In this document: positions 1 through 5,179 of the stretch, piece by piece
Position numbering within the stretch: the first letter of the stretch is position 1
Layout of the letters: every line of letters begins with the position of its first letter
Notes under the pieces: model-generated
Databases searched by the model: none
Told to the model about the DNA's origin: nothing
Seen by the model: the letters and a program-made list of their open reading frames with translations, nothing else
Position numbers and translations under genes: made by a program
From: Nodosilinea sp. BSH.14
GTDB taxonomy: Bacteria > Cyanobacteriota > Cyanobacteriia > Phormidesmidales > Phormidesmidaceae
Length of the DNA stretch: 6,265 bases
Direction: 5' to 3'
Assembly (NCBI GenBank): GCA_023264315.1
Contig: JALQST010000196.1
Coordinates: 1-6,265, forward strand

Positions 1-402
1 TCCATCGAGGGCGTGGCCAAGGGAGCCTATGTGGTCGATGACTGCGACGGCACCCCCGACATGATCCTGATCGGCACGGGTAGCGAAGTGAGCCTCTGTG
101 TGGATGCCGCCAAGGAACTGCGGGCCGCTGGCACCCAGGTGCGCGTGGTCTCTATGCCCTGCTGGGAACTGTTCGACGCCCAAGAGGCCGCCTACCAAGA
201 ATCCGTGCTGCCGAAGGCCGTCACCAAGCGCCTTGCCGTGGAAGCCGGAATTACCATGGGCTGGTGCCGCTATGTGGGTGCGGAAGGTGACGTGATCGGC
301 GTGGATCGCTTCGGCGCTTCCGCCCCCGGTGGCCTGGTAATGGAGAAGTTTGGGTTCACCGTGGAGAACGTGGTGAGTCGTGCCAAAGCACTGCTGGGCT
401 AA
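1..402 (+). CDS. tkt: Transketolase, C-terminal end (5'-truncated by window edge)
   Basis: This is the last 133 residues of transketolase, the thiamine-diphosphate enzyme that moves two-carbon ketol units between sugar phosphates in the Calvin cycle and pentose phosphate pathway. The frame is open from base 1 and ends at TAA 400-402. The fragment is the C-terminal transketolase domain: it carries the conserved IGTGSEVSL strand-loop and VRVVSMPCWELFD segment, then the VDRFGASAPG motif followed by a helix ending in KALLG. The VDRFGASAPG motif is typical of transketolase rather than of DXS or pyruvate dehydrogenase E1. Full-length transketolases have about 660-670 residues, so roughly four fifths lies upstream. 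GTG at 13 is an internal Val codon, not a start. A hairpin with a T-run follows about 90 bp downstream, so the gene probably ends its transcript here. Identification is confident from family knowledge of these motifs. Confidence 0.95.
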   Translation, partial: SIEGVAKGAYVVDDCDGTPDMILIGTGSEVSLCVDAAKELRAAGTQVRVVSMPCWELFDAQEAAYQESVLPKAVTKRLAVEAGITMGWCRYVGAEGDVIGVDRFGASAPGGLVMEKFGFTVENVVSRAKALLG

Positions 403-436
403 GCCCACTGCCTAGGGTCTGGGCCAACGGCTGAGC

Positions 437-469
437 CTCCAGGTTCGCTGTGGCTTGGTGCCACTGGAG
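437..469. repeat. Inverted repeat downstream of tkt
   Basis: CTCCAG (437-442) and CTGGAG (464-469) are perfect 6-bp arms. Inside them, GTGGC (450-454) and GCCAC (460-464) can form a competing 5-bp stem with a 5-nt loop. The structure lies between the tkt stop and the stronger terminator hairpin. It could be a 3' UTR structure or a dispersed palindrome, and no T-run follows it. Confidence 0.4.
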
Positions 470-492
470 TAGTCAGGATAAAGCATCCCCGG

Positions 493-532
493 GGGGGTGA
501 GGTTGGTCTTGGGCCGCTTCACCCCCATTTTT
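493..532 (+). terminator. Intrinsic terminator of tkt
   Basis: A perfect 8-bp stem is formed by GGGGGTGA (493-500) and TCACCCCC (519-526). It has an 18-nt loop, may extend inward by a G-C pair and wobbles, and is followed by ATTTTT (527-532). It lies about 90 bp after the tkt stop and 50 bp before the J-domain gene, so it separates these two transcription units. Confidence 0.75.
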
Positions 533-569
533 GTGGCGGCTGACACTAGCGATTCGCCAAAACCTCCCT

Positions 570-575
570 TAGAAT
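570..575 (+). promoter_or_regulatory. Candidate -10 box of the J-domain gene
   Basis: TAGAAT resembles the sigma-70 TATAAT box and lies 7 bp before the ATG at 583. A start point 6-7 nt downstream would fall at or next to the ATG, which has no Shine-Dalgarno sequence. I see no convincing -35 element at 17 bp spacing (547-552 is TAGCGA), so this is a weak prediction. Confidence 0.3.
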
Positions 576-582
576 TTCATCT

Positions 583-1293
583 ATGGCACAGCAGACCCAC
601 TACCAAATTCTCGAAGTTCACGAAACGGCGACCCAGGCGGAAATCAAGCAGGCCTATCGCCGTTTAGCCAAGCAGTTTCACCCGGATAGCCAAACGGAAG
701 CGGCCTCCCATGATCACATTGCCTGCCTCAACAACGCCTACGAGGTGATTGGCGATCCAGCCCGTCGGGTACGGTATGACCAAGAACGCCAGGGGTTTTC
801 AGGGGCTAGTCGCGAAGACGTTGCTCAGCAGCGCACCCAGCGCACCGCCGATATGCAGGCGGCCTACCGTCGCCATCGGCAGGCCAGTCAATCGTCTGAG
901 GTTCAGGAGGATGCTTGGCTAAAACTGGTCTATGGCCCGGTGGATCGGCTGATGGGCAAGATTATTTCTCCCCTCAAAACCGAGGTTCGTAAGCTTTCCG
1001 CCGACCCCTTCGATGATGAACTGATGGAGGCGTTTCAAGCCTACCTAGAGCAGTGCAAGGCTTGGCTGGATCAGGCTAAGACGAAGTTTCAGTCCATGGC
1101 CAACCCCGCGAGTACCGCTGGCGTCACGGCTGACCTCTACCATTGCCTCGGGCAACTTGAGGATGGCCTCGAAGAAATTGAGCGCTTCACCTACAGTTAC
1201 GAAACTTCCTACCTGCACACGGGGCAAGAGTTGTTTCGCATGGCCCGCCAACTGCGCCAAGACGCCAAGGATCGGGTGAAGCAGCTCGGGTAA
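583..1293 (+). CDS. J-domain (DnaJ-like) co-chaperone with helical C-terminus
   Basis: This encodes a 236-residue protein with an N-terminal J domain (about residues 5-68). The domain includes the helix II stretch KQAYRRLAKQF, the diagnostic HPD tripeptide at residues 33-35 and a helix III ending in the ARRVRYDQ motif. J domains stimulate the ATPase of Hsp70/DnaK. There is no Gly/Phe-rich linker, no zinc-finger CxxCxGxG repeat and no canonical DnaJ substrate-binding domain, so it is not DnaJ itself (about 375 residues) but a small J protein that probably directs DnaK to a specific client. Residues 75-105 are charged and glutamine-rich. Residues 110-236 look helical, with Trp112 and Trp161, and I cannot assign this part to a family. 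There is no signal peptide or membrane segment, so it is probably cytosolic. ATG 583 follows an AT-rich patch without a ribosome binding site and is the first start in frame that keeps the J domain intact. The J domain is certain; the client is unknown. Confidence 0.88.
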   Translation: MAQQTHYQILEVHETATQAEIKQAYRRLAKQFHPDSQTEAASHDHIACLNNAYEVIGDPARRVRYDQERQGFSGASREDVAQQRTQRTADMQAAYRRHRQASQSSEVQEDAWLKLVYGPVDRLMGKIISPLKTEVRKLSADPFDDELMEAFQAYLEQCKAWLDQAKTKFQSMANPASTAGVTADLYHCLGQLEDGLEEIERFTYSYETSYLHTGQELFRMARQLRQDAKDRVKQLG

Positions 1294-1298
1294 TAATT

Positions 1299-1378
1299 CC
1301 GGGAGACACGCCGGGAGACTAGGGGTAACAATTCCCCCCGGTGGGGGTTCGGTATCCCCGTCCCCCCAGGGATAGGGG
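1299..1378. repeat. Direct repeat and C-run/G-run hairpin cluster
   Basis: The stretch after the J-gene stop (TAA 1291-1293) starts with a 9-bp direct repeat, CCGGGAGAC, at 1299-1307 and 1311-1319. It is followed by alternating C and G runs: G 1322-1325, C 1334-1339, G 1343-1347, C 1356-1359, C 1362-1367 and G 1375-1378. Several alternative hairpins are possible, for example CCCCC 1335-1339 with GGGGG 1343-1347, and TATCCC with GGGATA across 1353-1373. The last G run is followed by TTTA. It may act as the terminator of the J gene or as a structured leader of the protease gene; the sequence alone does not decide this. Confidence 0.4.
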
Positions 1379-1490
1379 TTTATGGAACAATTTCAATCAG
1401 GCCACCCACAGCCATGCCGACTGTTGGGCGTCACCGTTGTGCGTAAAGGGGCTTAATCCGTTGAATCTGAGATGTTTGAATCCAGGACGT

Positions 1491-2672
1491 TTGACGCTGG
1501 GACGTGGGTTTTCAAACCCGCTCAGGTCGAGGCTGTGGGATAGTCTGCGGCGTTGGCTGCTGGTGGGCATGGCGAGTATCATCGCGCTGGTGTCGCTGCC
1601 CACGGCTCCGGTACAGGCCCAAAGTGCCGCTACGGCGGCCATCGGTAGCGAGAGCTTTGTCGCCCGTGCGGTGCGTCGGGTGGGGCCAGCGGTGGTGCGC
1701 ATCGACACCGAAAAAACCGTTACCCGCCAGTCTTCGGATCCGTTCATGGACGATCCATTTCTGCGGGACTTCTTTGGTGGATTTCCGCGCCAACCCCAGG
1801 AAGAACGCCTGCGAGGTCAGGGGTCTGGGTTCATCATGGATGACACCGGCAATATTCTGACGAATGCCCATGTGGTGAACGGGGCGGATCGCGTGGTGGT
1901 GACGCTGAAGGATGGCCGTAGCTTTGATGCCATCGTGGAAGGGGTGGATGAGGTGACGGATTTGGCCGTGGTCAAAATTGACGACACCGATGACGACGAG
2001 CTACCCGTAGCCACCCTGGGCGACTCCGATCAAATCCAGGTAGGTGATTGGGCCATTGCCGTGGGCAATCCCCTGGGGCTGGATAATACCGTTACCCTCG
2101 GCATTATTAGCACCCTCAAGCGCAGCAGCAATGCCGTGGGCATTCCCGGCAAGCGGCTGGAGTTCATCCAAACCGACGCCGCCATCAACCCCGGCAACTC
2201 GGGCGGCCCCCTGGTCAACCAACAGGGCGAGGTGATTGGCATTAACACCGCCATTCGGGCGGATGCCATGGGCATTGGTTTTGCCATCCCCATCAACAAG
2301 GCCAAGGATATTAAAGATCGGCTGGCCCGGGGTGAAGCCATCGCCCACCCCTACATCGGCGTGCAAATTGCCAACCTAACGCCCGATCTGGCCCAGCGCA
2401 ACAATGCCGATATTAACTCCGGCATTTATCTCCCTGAGGTGGACGGGGTGCTCGTGATCCGAGTGCTGGAGGGAACTCCCGCCGCCGAAGCGGGGCTGCG
2501 TCGAGGCGATGTCATCCTTGAAGTGAACGGCGACCCCATCCGCAGCGCTGATGCGCTACAACTCAAAGTAGAAAATACCCGCATCGGCGATACCCTGGAA
2601 CTCAAAATCCAGCGCGGCGAACGTTCCCTCACCCTGCGCGTTAAAACCGCCGAACTCCAAGAGGCTGATTAA
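1491..2672 (+). CDS. Deg-family serine protease (HhoA/HhoB/HtrA type), exported
   Basis: This encodes an ATP-independent protease/chaperone for damaged proteins in the periplasm or thylakoid lumen. Numbered from TTG 1491 (393 residues), a basic stretch (RSRLWDSLRR) precedes a hydrophobic core and a VQA cleavage site near residue 43, a Sec-type signal peptide. The trypsin-like domain has the full triad: His127 in LTNAHVV, Asp157 in TDLAV and Ser237 in GNSGGP. The substrate-pocket strand MGIGFAIP follows at about 260-267, and a single PDZ domain spans about 287-385. One PDZ and a DPFLRDFFG segment ahead of the protease domain fit the cyanobacterial Deg family. Which of HhoA, HhoB or HtrA it is cannot be told by eye. 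The start is uncertain: the frame is open back to GTG 1341, and other choices are TTG 1461, TTG 1476 and ATG 1569. ATG 1569 would lose the basic n-region. TTG 1491 gives a normal signal peptide and about the length of Synechocystis HhoA. The stop is TAA 2670-2672. The product call is secure; the start is not. Confidence 0.93.
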   Translation: MTLGRGFSNPLRSRLWDSLRRWLLVGMASIIALVSLPTAPVQAQSAATAAIGSESFVARAVRRVGPAVVRIDTEKTVTRQSSDPFMDDPFLRDFFGGFPRQPQEERLRGQGSGFIMDDTGNILTNAHVVNGADRVVVTLKDGRSFDAIVEGVDEVTDLAVVKIDDTDDDELPVATLGDSDQIQVGDWAIAVGNPLGLDNTVTLGIISTLKRSSNAVGIPGKRLEFIQTDAAINPGNSGGPLVNQQGEVIGINTAIRADAMGIGFAIPINKAKDIKDRLARGEAIAHPYIGVQIANLTPDLAQRNNADINSGIYLPEVDGVLVIRVLEGTPAAEAGLRRGDVILEVNGDPIRSADALQLKVENTRIGDTLELKIQRGERSLTLRVKTAELQEAD

Positions 2673-2738
2673 TCAACCTCGCGATCCATCGCCCCATCGA
2701 CCAAGGTCATCTGTATTCACCCAAGTCCAATCCTCACT

Positions 2739-2744
2739 GGGAGG
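2739..2744 (+). promoter_or_regulatory. Shine-Dalgarno of the DUF4870 gene
   Basis: GGGAGG is followed by an 8-nt spacer before ATG 2753. It is one of the few strong ribosome binding sites in the window and fixes the start of the downstream gene. Confidence 0.7.
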
Positions 2745-2752
2745 TTTCTGCC

Positions 2753-3097
2753 ATGCAATCCGTTGAAGATCCCGGCACCCGTAAAATTCTCTCTGCCGTC
2801 AGCCACGGCTCTATCTTTTTTAATGCCCTCATCCTGAGCGTGGGCGTACCCATCGCAATCCTGTTGATTTCCCAGGACTCGGTCATTAAGGACAACGCTA
2901 AGGAAGCCATTCATTTCCACATCAATATGTGGTTTTGGTGGACGGTGGCGGGTATTCTTGCCTGGGTGTTGATCGGCCTACCTCTGTTGGCGGTGCTGGT
3001 CGTTGTGAATGTGATCATGCCCATTTGGGCGATTTTCCATAGCCTCACCCGCTCGAATACGGCCTTTCGTTATCCCTTTCTTGTGCGCCTGTTTTAA
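2753..3097 (+). CDS. DUF4870 (Tic20-like) small membrane protein
   Basis: This encodes a 114-residue integral membrane protein. An N-terminal soluble segment (1-18, with RKILSAVSH) is followed by a hydrophobic stretch at about 20-40. A hydrophilic loop then carries the NAKEAIHFHIN motif (residues 48-58), and a long Trp-rich hydrophobic region at about 59-97 probably makes two more helices. The pattern of a first helix, a loop with N-x-KEA-hydrophobic-x-F-x, two helices and a short basic tail is that of DUF4870, a family distantly related to Tic20. Its function is not established. The ATG has a good GGGAGG upstream. The gene follows the protease by 80 bp with no visible terminator between them, so co-transcription with the protease is possible. 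A 10-bp perfect hairpin begins 5 nt after the stop codon. The family assignment is from recognition of the motif order and is fairly confident. Confidence 0.8.
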   Translation: MQSVEDPGTRKILSAVSHGSIFFNALILSVGVPIAILLISQDSVIKDNAKEAIHFHINMWFWWTVAGILAWVLIGLPLLAVLVVVNVIMPIWAIFHSLTRSNTAFRYPFLVRLF

Positions 3098-3102
3098 GCT
3101 CA

Positions 3103-3136
3103 GTAGATCACACCCCCCTCTTGGACTGTGATCTAC
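3103..3136 (+). terminator. Hairpin immediately after the DUF4870 gene
   Basis: GTAGATCACA (3103-3112) and TGTGATCTAC (3127-3136) are perfect 10-bp arms with a 14-nt loop, starting 5 nt after the stop. No T-run follows, so it is not a canonical intrinsic terminator. It could be a 3'-end stabilising structure or a weak terminator. Confidence 0.5.
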
Positions 3137-3158
3137 AGCAACAACTCATTTGACCTCC

Positions 3159-3238
3159 CAGCAATTCTCATTTTGGCAAATTGGCCGTTCACCCTGAGCG
3201 GTATTTATTCGCCAGCCTAGTCATACTGAGAATTGCTG
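3159..3238. mobile_element. 80-bp MITE-like element with 12-bp TIRs and 9-bp target duplication
   Basis: The left end CAGCAATTCTCA (3159-3170) and the right end TGAGAATTGCTG (3227-3238) are perfect 12-bp inverted repeats. The element is bordered exactly, with no gap, by the 9-bp direct repeat TTGACCTCC at 3150-3158 and 3239-3247. Neither the inverted nor the direct repeat extends further on any side. The 56-bp interior has no ORF but carries nested complementary pairs near the centre (TGGC 3182-3185 with GCCA 3211-3214; ACC 3191-3193 with GGT 3200-3202), so the whole element can fold as one long hairpin. This is the architecture of a miniature inverted-repeat transposable element moved by a transposase elsewhere in the genome. 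A 9-bp duplication occurs in several IS families, IS4-type elements among them. I cannot assign the parent from the ends. Confidence 0.85.
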
Positions 3239-3240
3239 TT

Positions 3241-3266
3241 GACCTCCTTAAAGGTGTGGAGGTTTT
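3241..3266 (+). terminator. Terminator-like hairpin next to the MITE
   Basis: ACCTCC (3242-3247) pairs with GGAGGT (3258-3263) over a 10-nt loop. A G-T wobble extends the base of the stem, and the 3' arm runs into TTTT. The 5' arm lies inside the right copy of the MITE target duplication. It may be an old weak terminator of the upstream unit that the element inserted into. The T-run is short. Confidence 0.35.
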
Positions 3267-3278
3267 CTAGCGAGCGGC

Positions 3279-3284
3279 TATAGT
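3279..3284 (+). promoter_or_regulatory. Candidate -10 box of the pentapeptide gene
   Basis: TATAGT is close to the -10 consensus and sits just before ATG 3287. If used, transcription would start near 3291, after that ATG, and would favour the in-frame ATG 3308. There is no good -35 at normal spacing (3256-3261 is GTGGAG). The TTGACC at 3239-3244 lies 34 bp away, too far. Confidence 0.25.
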
Positions 3285-3286
3285 GG

Positions 3287-4648
3287 ATGAAGCTAGCAAG
3301 GGACACCATGGTGCCACGGGCTTGGACAGTTTGGCTAAGCGGCCTGGGGTTATGTTTGTTAACATTAGCTCCGTCGGCTCAGGCGGTTAACCCAACCCAT
3401 CTGGCGCGGCTACTGGCGACGCGGCGCTGTGAACGCTGTCGCCTGAGTGATGCGGATCTCAAGGATGCCTTTTTGCGACAGGCCAACCTAAATGGAGCCA
3501 ATTTGCAGCGGGCGAATTTGAACGGGGCCGACCTGCGCGATGCCTTTTTGCTGGGGGCCGATCTACGGGGGGCCGACCTGCGCCAAGCCAACCTAGAGGG
3601 AGCCAACCTGATGGGTGCCCAACTGGATGGGGCACGGCTGCACCAAACTAGGGTCAACGACCGTACTCTGCTGGAAGGGCGCTGGCGCTTAGTTCGGGAT
3701 TTAGTCACCGAGGGGGTGGGAGATCGAGACTTGCGCGAGGCCGATCTACGGGGGGCCAACTTGGACGGCCTCGACCTGCGCGGCGTGGATTTGACCGGGG
3801 CCAACTTGACCGGGGCCACCCTAGAAGGTACGTTTCTGTCCGGCAGTCGCCTGAGCGAAGCGACCTTGACCCGCAGCAATTTTTTTCTAGCCGATCTGCG
3901 CCGTACCCAAATCGATCAGGCCAATCTTGATCAGGCGAATCTACGCGCCAGCGATCTGCGCCAGGGCAACCTGCACCAAAGCACACTGCACGAAGCTAAC
4001 CTAGGATTGGCCTACCTCACCCTGGCCGATCTGTCCCAAACTCAATTGACCAATGCCAACCTGTCCCAGGCTGAACTCACAGGGGCTAACCTCCGGCAAA
4101 GCGACTTGGCCGGGGCTAATTTATCGCAGGCTAACCTCCGGCAAGTTGCCTTGGAAGGAGCCAACCTGGCAGGAACAAATCTCCAAGGCACCGATCTCAC
4201 GGGGGCTGATCTGAGCCTTGTGAATCTTCAGCGCAGTAATCTCGTTGGCATTCGCTTGCAGCAGGCTACCTTGGTTGGGGCAAACCTCAGTCGCCGCAAC
4301 CTGCGCGGTGCAGATTTTAGTCAAGGCAATCTCAGTGACGCCAATCTGGCCCGAGTCAACCTCCAGGGCGCAAATCTCACGGGCACCAACCTGAGCAATA
4401 GCAACCTGCGGGGGGCCAATCTCCAGGGCGCCAACCTGCAAGGAGCCAACCTCCAGGGAGCTAATCTTCAAGACGCTGATCTCCAAGAAGCCAACCTGAT
4501 GGAAGCGAATCTACGCTTCACCCGCCTAGAACGAGCCGATCTCTCCCGCGCCAACCTCTACAACAGCGCCCTCCAGGGTGTCTTCCTAGAGGGCACCAAT
4601 CTCTGTGAGGTCATCCTCCCCAACGGCCAAATTCACCCCTGCCGCTAG
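3287..4648 (+). CDS. Exported long pentapeptide-repeat protein
   Basis: This encodes a 453-residue protein that should fold into a right-handed quadrilateral beta-helix. A signal peptide with a hydrophobic core at about 15-29 and AQA at 31-33 points to export to the periplasm or thylakoid lumen. A CxxC pair (Cys48, Cys51) precedes the first repeat block, 14 pentapeptides at residues 53-122. A 26-residue break follows (123-148, containing WRLV at 133-136). The second block runs without interruption from 149 to 438, 58 units with Leu, Ile or Phe at every fifth position. The tail has Cys440 and Cys452 and may cap the helix. Four successive GANLQ units (376-395) are coded with different synonymous codons. 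Such proteins are abundant in cyanobacteria and mostly of unknown function. Nothing here indicates the gyrase-protecting Qnr type, which is cytosolic and about half this size. ATG 3308 (residue 8), preceded by AAGGGA, is an alternative start. Stop is TAG 4646-4648. Confidence 0.93.
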   Translation: MKLARDTMVPRAWTVWLSGLGLCLLTLAPSAQAVNPTHLARLLATRRCERCRLSDADLKDAFLRQANLNGANLQRANLNGADLRDAFLLGADLRGADLRQANLEGANLMGAQLDGARLHQTRVNDRTLLEGRWRLVRDLVTEGVGDRDLREADLRGANLDGLDLRGVDLTGANLTGATLEGTFLSGSRLSEATLTRSNFFLADLRRTQIDQANLDQANLRASDLRQGNLHQSTLHEANLGLAYLTLADLSQTQLTNANLSQAELTGANLRQSDLAGANLSQANLRQVALEGANLAGTNLQGTDLTGADLSLVNLQRSNLVGIRLQQATLVGANLSRRNLRGADFSQGNLSDANLARVNLQGANLTGTNLSNSNLRGANLQGANLQGANLQGANLQDADLQEANLMEANLRFTRLERADLSRANLYNSALQGVFLEGTNLCEVILPNGQIHPCR

Positions 4649-4755
4649 GCCCATCTAGGCCCGCAAAGGGCTCAAAAATTAGTCCAAATCTAGTCCAGGC
4701 AAAAAAATCAAGCCCTAAAATCCTTGTTTAGCAATAATTTTGGGGTGCTGATTGT

Positions 4756-4770
4756 TTGCGGTATACGCAA
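4756..4770. repeat. Short perfect inverted repeat
   Basis: TTGCG (4756-4760) and CGCAA (4766-4770) flank the 5-nt spacer GTATA. This could be a small hairpin or a protein-binding palindrome. No gene start is nearby to give it a regulatory role. Confidence 0.35.
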
Positions 4771-4860
4771 CTATTCAAAAAGGCTGCAATACTTCTGCTT
4801 GCATGGAGTACAGCATCAGATTATCTGCCCCTTGCCGCCCAGCAGGAAAGCCTCAAGCCT

Positions 4861-4918
4861 GTCTTTTGTAAGACTAATACGTCCTTTTGTGGGACTTAAG
4901 GTAAGACTTTTGGGTCTT
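4861..4918. repeat. Three tandem mini-hairpins with compensatory changes
   Basis: Three small stems follow one another: GTCTT 4861-4865 with AAGAC 4870-4874; GTCC 4881-4884 with GGAC 4892-4895; AAGAC 4903-4907 with GTCTT 4914-4918. The first two units align as direct repeats of about 20 bp (GTC, pyrimidines, TTTTGT or TTTGT, purines, GACT). They differ by TT/AA against C/GG changes in both arms, so pairing is kept. The third is in the opposite arm order. Confidence 0.5.
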
Positions 4919-4975
4919 GCAAGGACTGAGGGCTGCGCTCGATGGCCCGCTATAGCTGTAGCCATTTCGATTGAG

Positions 4976-4987
4976 GCCCGTTCGGGC
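4976..4987. repeat. Short GC hairpin
   Basis: GCCCG (4976-4980) and CGGGC (4983-4987) are nearly contiguous arms that form a tight hairpin with a GTTC tetraloop. It is followed by TGAGCCTGTC, a word I associate with dispersed non-coding repeats in many bacterial genomes. That association is from memory and not verified. Confidence 0.35.
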
Positions 4988-5018
4988 TGAGCCTGTCCTT
5001 GGCATATACCGAAACTAT

Positions 5019-5062
5019 CTCACGAATAGACTCGATTTGCTTGACATAAGTCTATTTGTGAG
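5019..5062. repeat. Long inverted repeat with 14-bp arms
   Basis: The arms 5019-5032 (CTCACGAATAGACT) and 5049-5062 (AGTCTATTTGTGAG) pair at 13 of 14 positions. The remaining position, 5024/5057, is a G-T wobble. The loop is 16 nt. Further partial pairing (ACC 5008-5010 with GGT 5070-5072) may lengthen the helix. It is the strongest fold in the non-coding interval, and there is no T-run after it. Confidence 0.6.
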
Positions 5063-5084
5063 CTGTATTGGTCTAAAAATAGAC
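5050..5084. repeat. Overlapping alternative inverted repeat
   Basis: GTCTATTT (5050-5057) also pairs perfectly with AAATAGAC (5077-5084), in competition with the 5019-5062 stem. Directly beyond, CAGTCA (5084-5089) pairs with TGACTG (5101-5106). Three copies of the AATAGAC word in alternating orientation lie within 60 bp. Confidence 0.5.
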
Positions 5085-5085
5085 A

Positions 5086-5154
5086 GTCAGCAGACCTGGT
5101 TGACTGACAAACCTTGCTGGGAACCGATATCTGTCAAAGGGTCAGGAGACCTGG
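5086..5154. repeat. Direct repeat pair, 13 of 14 identical
   Basis: GTCAGCAGACCTGG (5086-5099) recurs as GTCAGGAGACCTGG (5141-5154) with one mismatch, 55 bp apart. Flanking bases are not shared. It may be a remnant of a duplicated repeat unit. Confidence 0.4.
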
Positions 5155-5179
5155 CCACTACATAGAAGCAACACTGTAG

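Noticed and set aside
1382..1456. 24-codon ORF with an ATG start upstream of the protease gene
   Set aside because: It is too short to judge, has no ribosome binding site and shows no recognisable peptide. A leader peptide cannot be supported.
1341..1490. 50-residue N-terminal extension of the Deg protease from GTG 1341
   Set aside because: The start codon lies at a C-run/G-run hairpin with no ribosome binding site, the encoded residues do not look like a signal peptide, and the protein would exceed the family length with the signal peptide buried inside it.
3379..3879. 166-codon antisense frame within the pentapeptide gene, with similar frames further on
   Set aside because: Its regular Ser/Arg/Pro composition is the mirror of the repeated codons of the sense gene, a shadow of the pentapeptide repeat.
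4412..4471. DNA tandem repeat within the pentapeptide gene
   Set aside because: The four GANLQ units use different synonymous codons, so the repeat is kept at the protein level and is not a recent DNA expansion.
4724..4990. 88-codon open frame on the plus strand starting at TTG
   Set aside because: It has no ribosome binding site, runs straight through the tandem mini-hairpins, has an odd composition and resembles no family I know. It is better read as chance in non-coding DNA.
4971..5165. 64-codon open frame on the plus strand
   Set aside because: It overlaps the previous open frame, covers the long inverted repeat and has no ribosome binding site or protein-like features.
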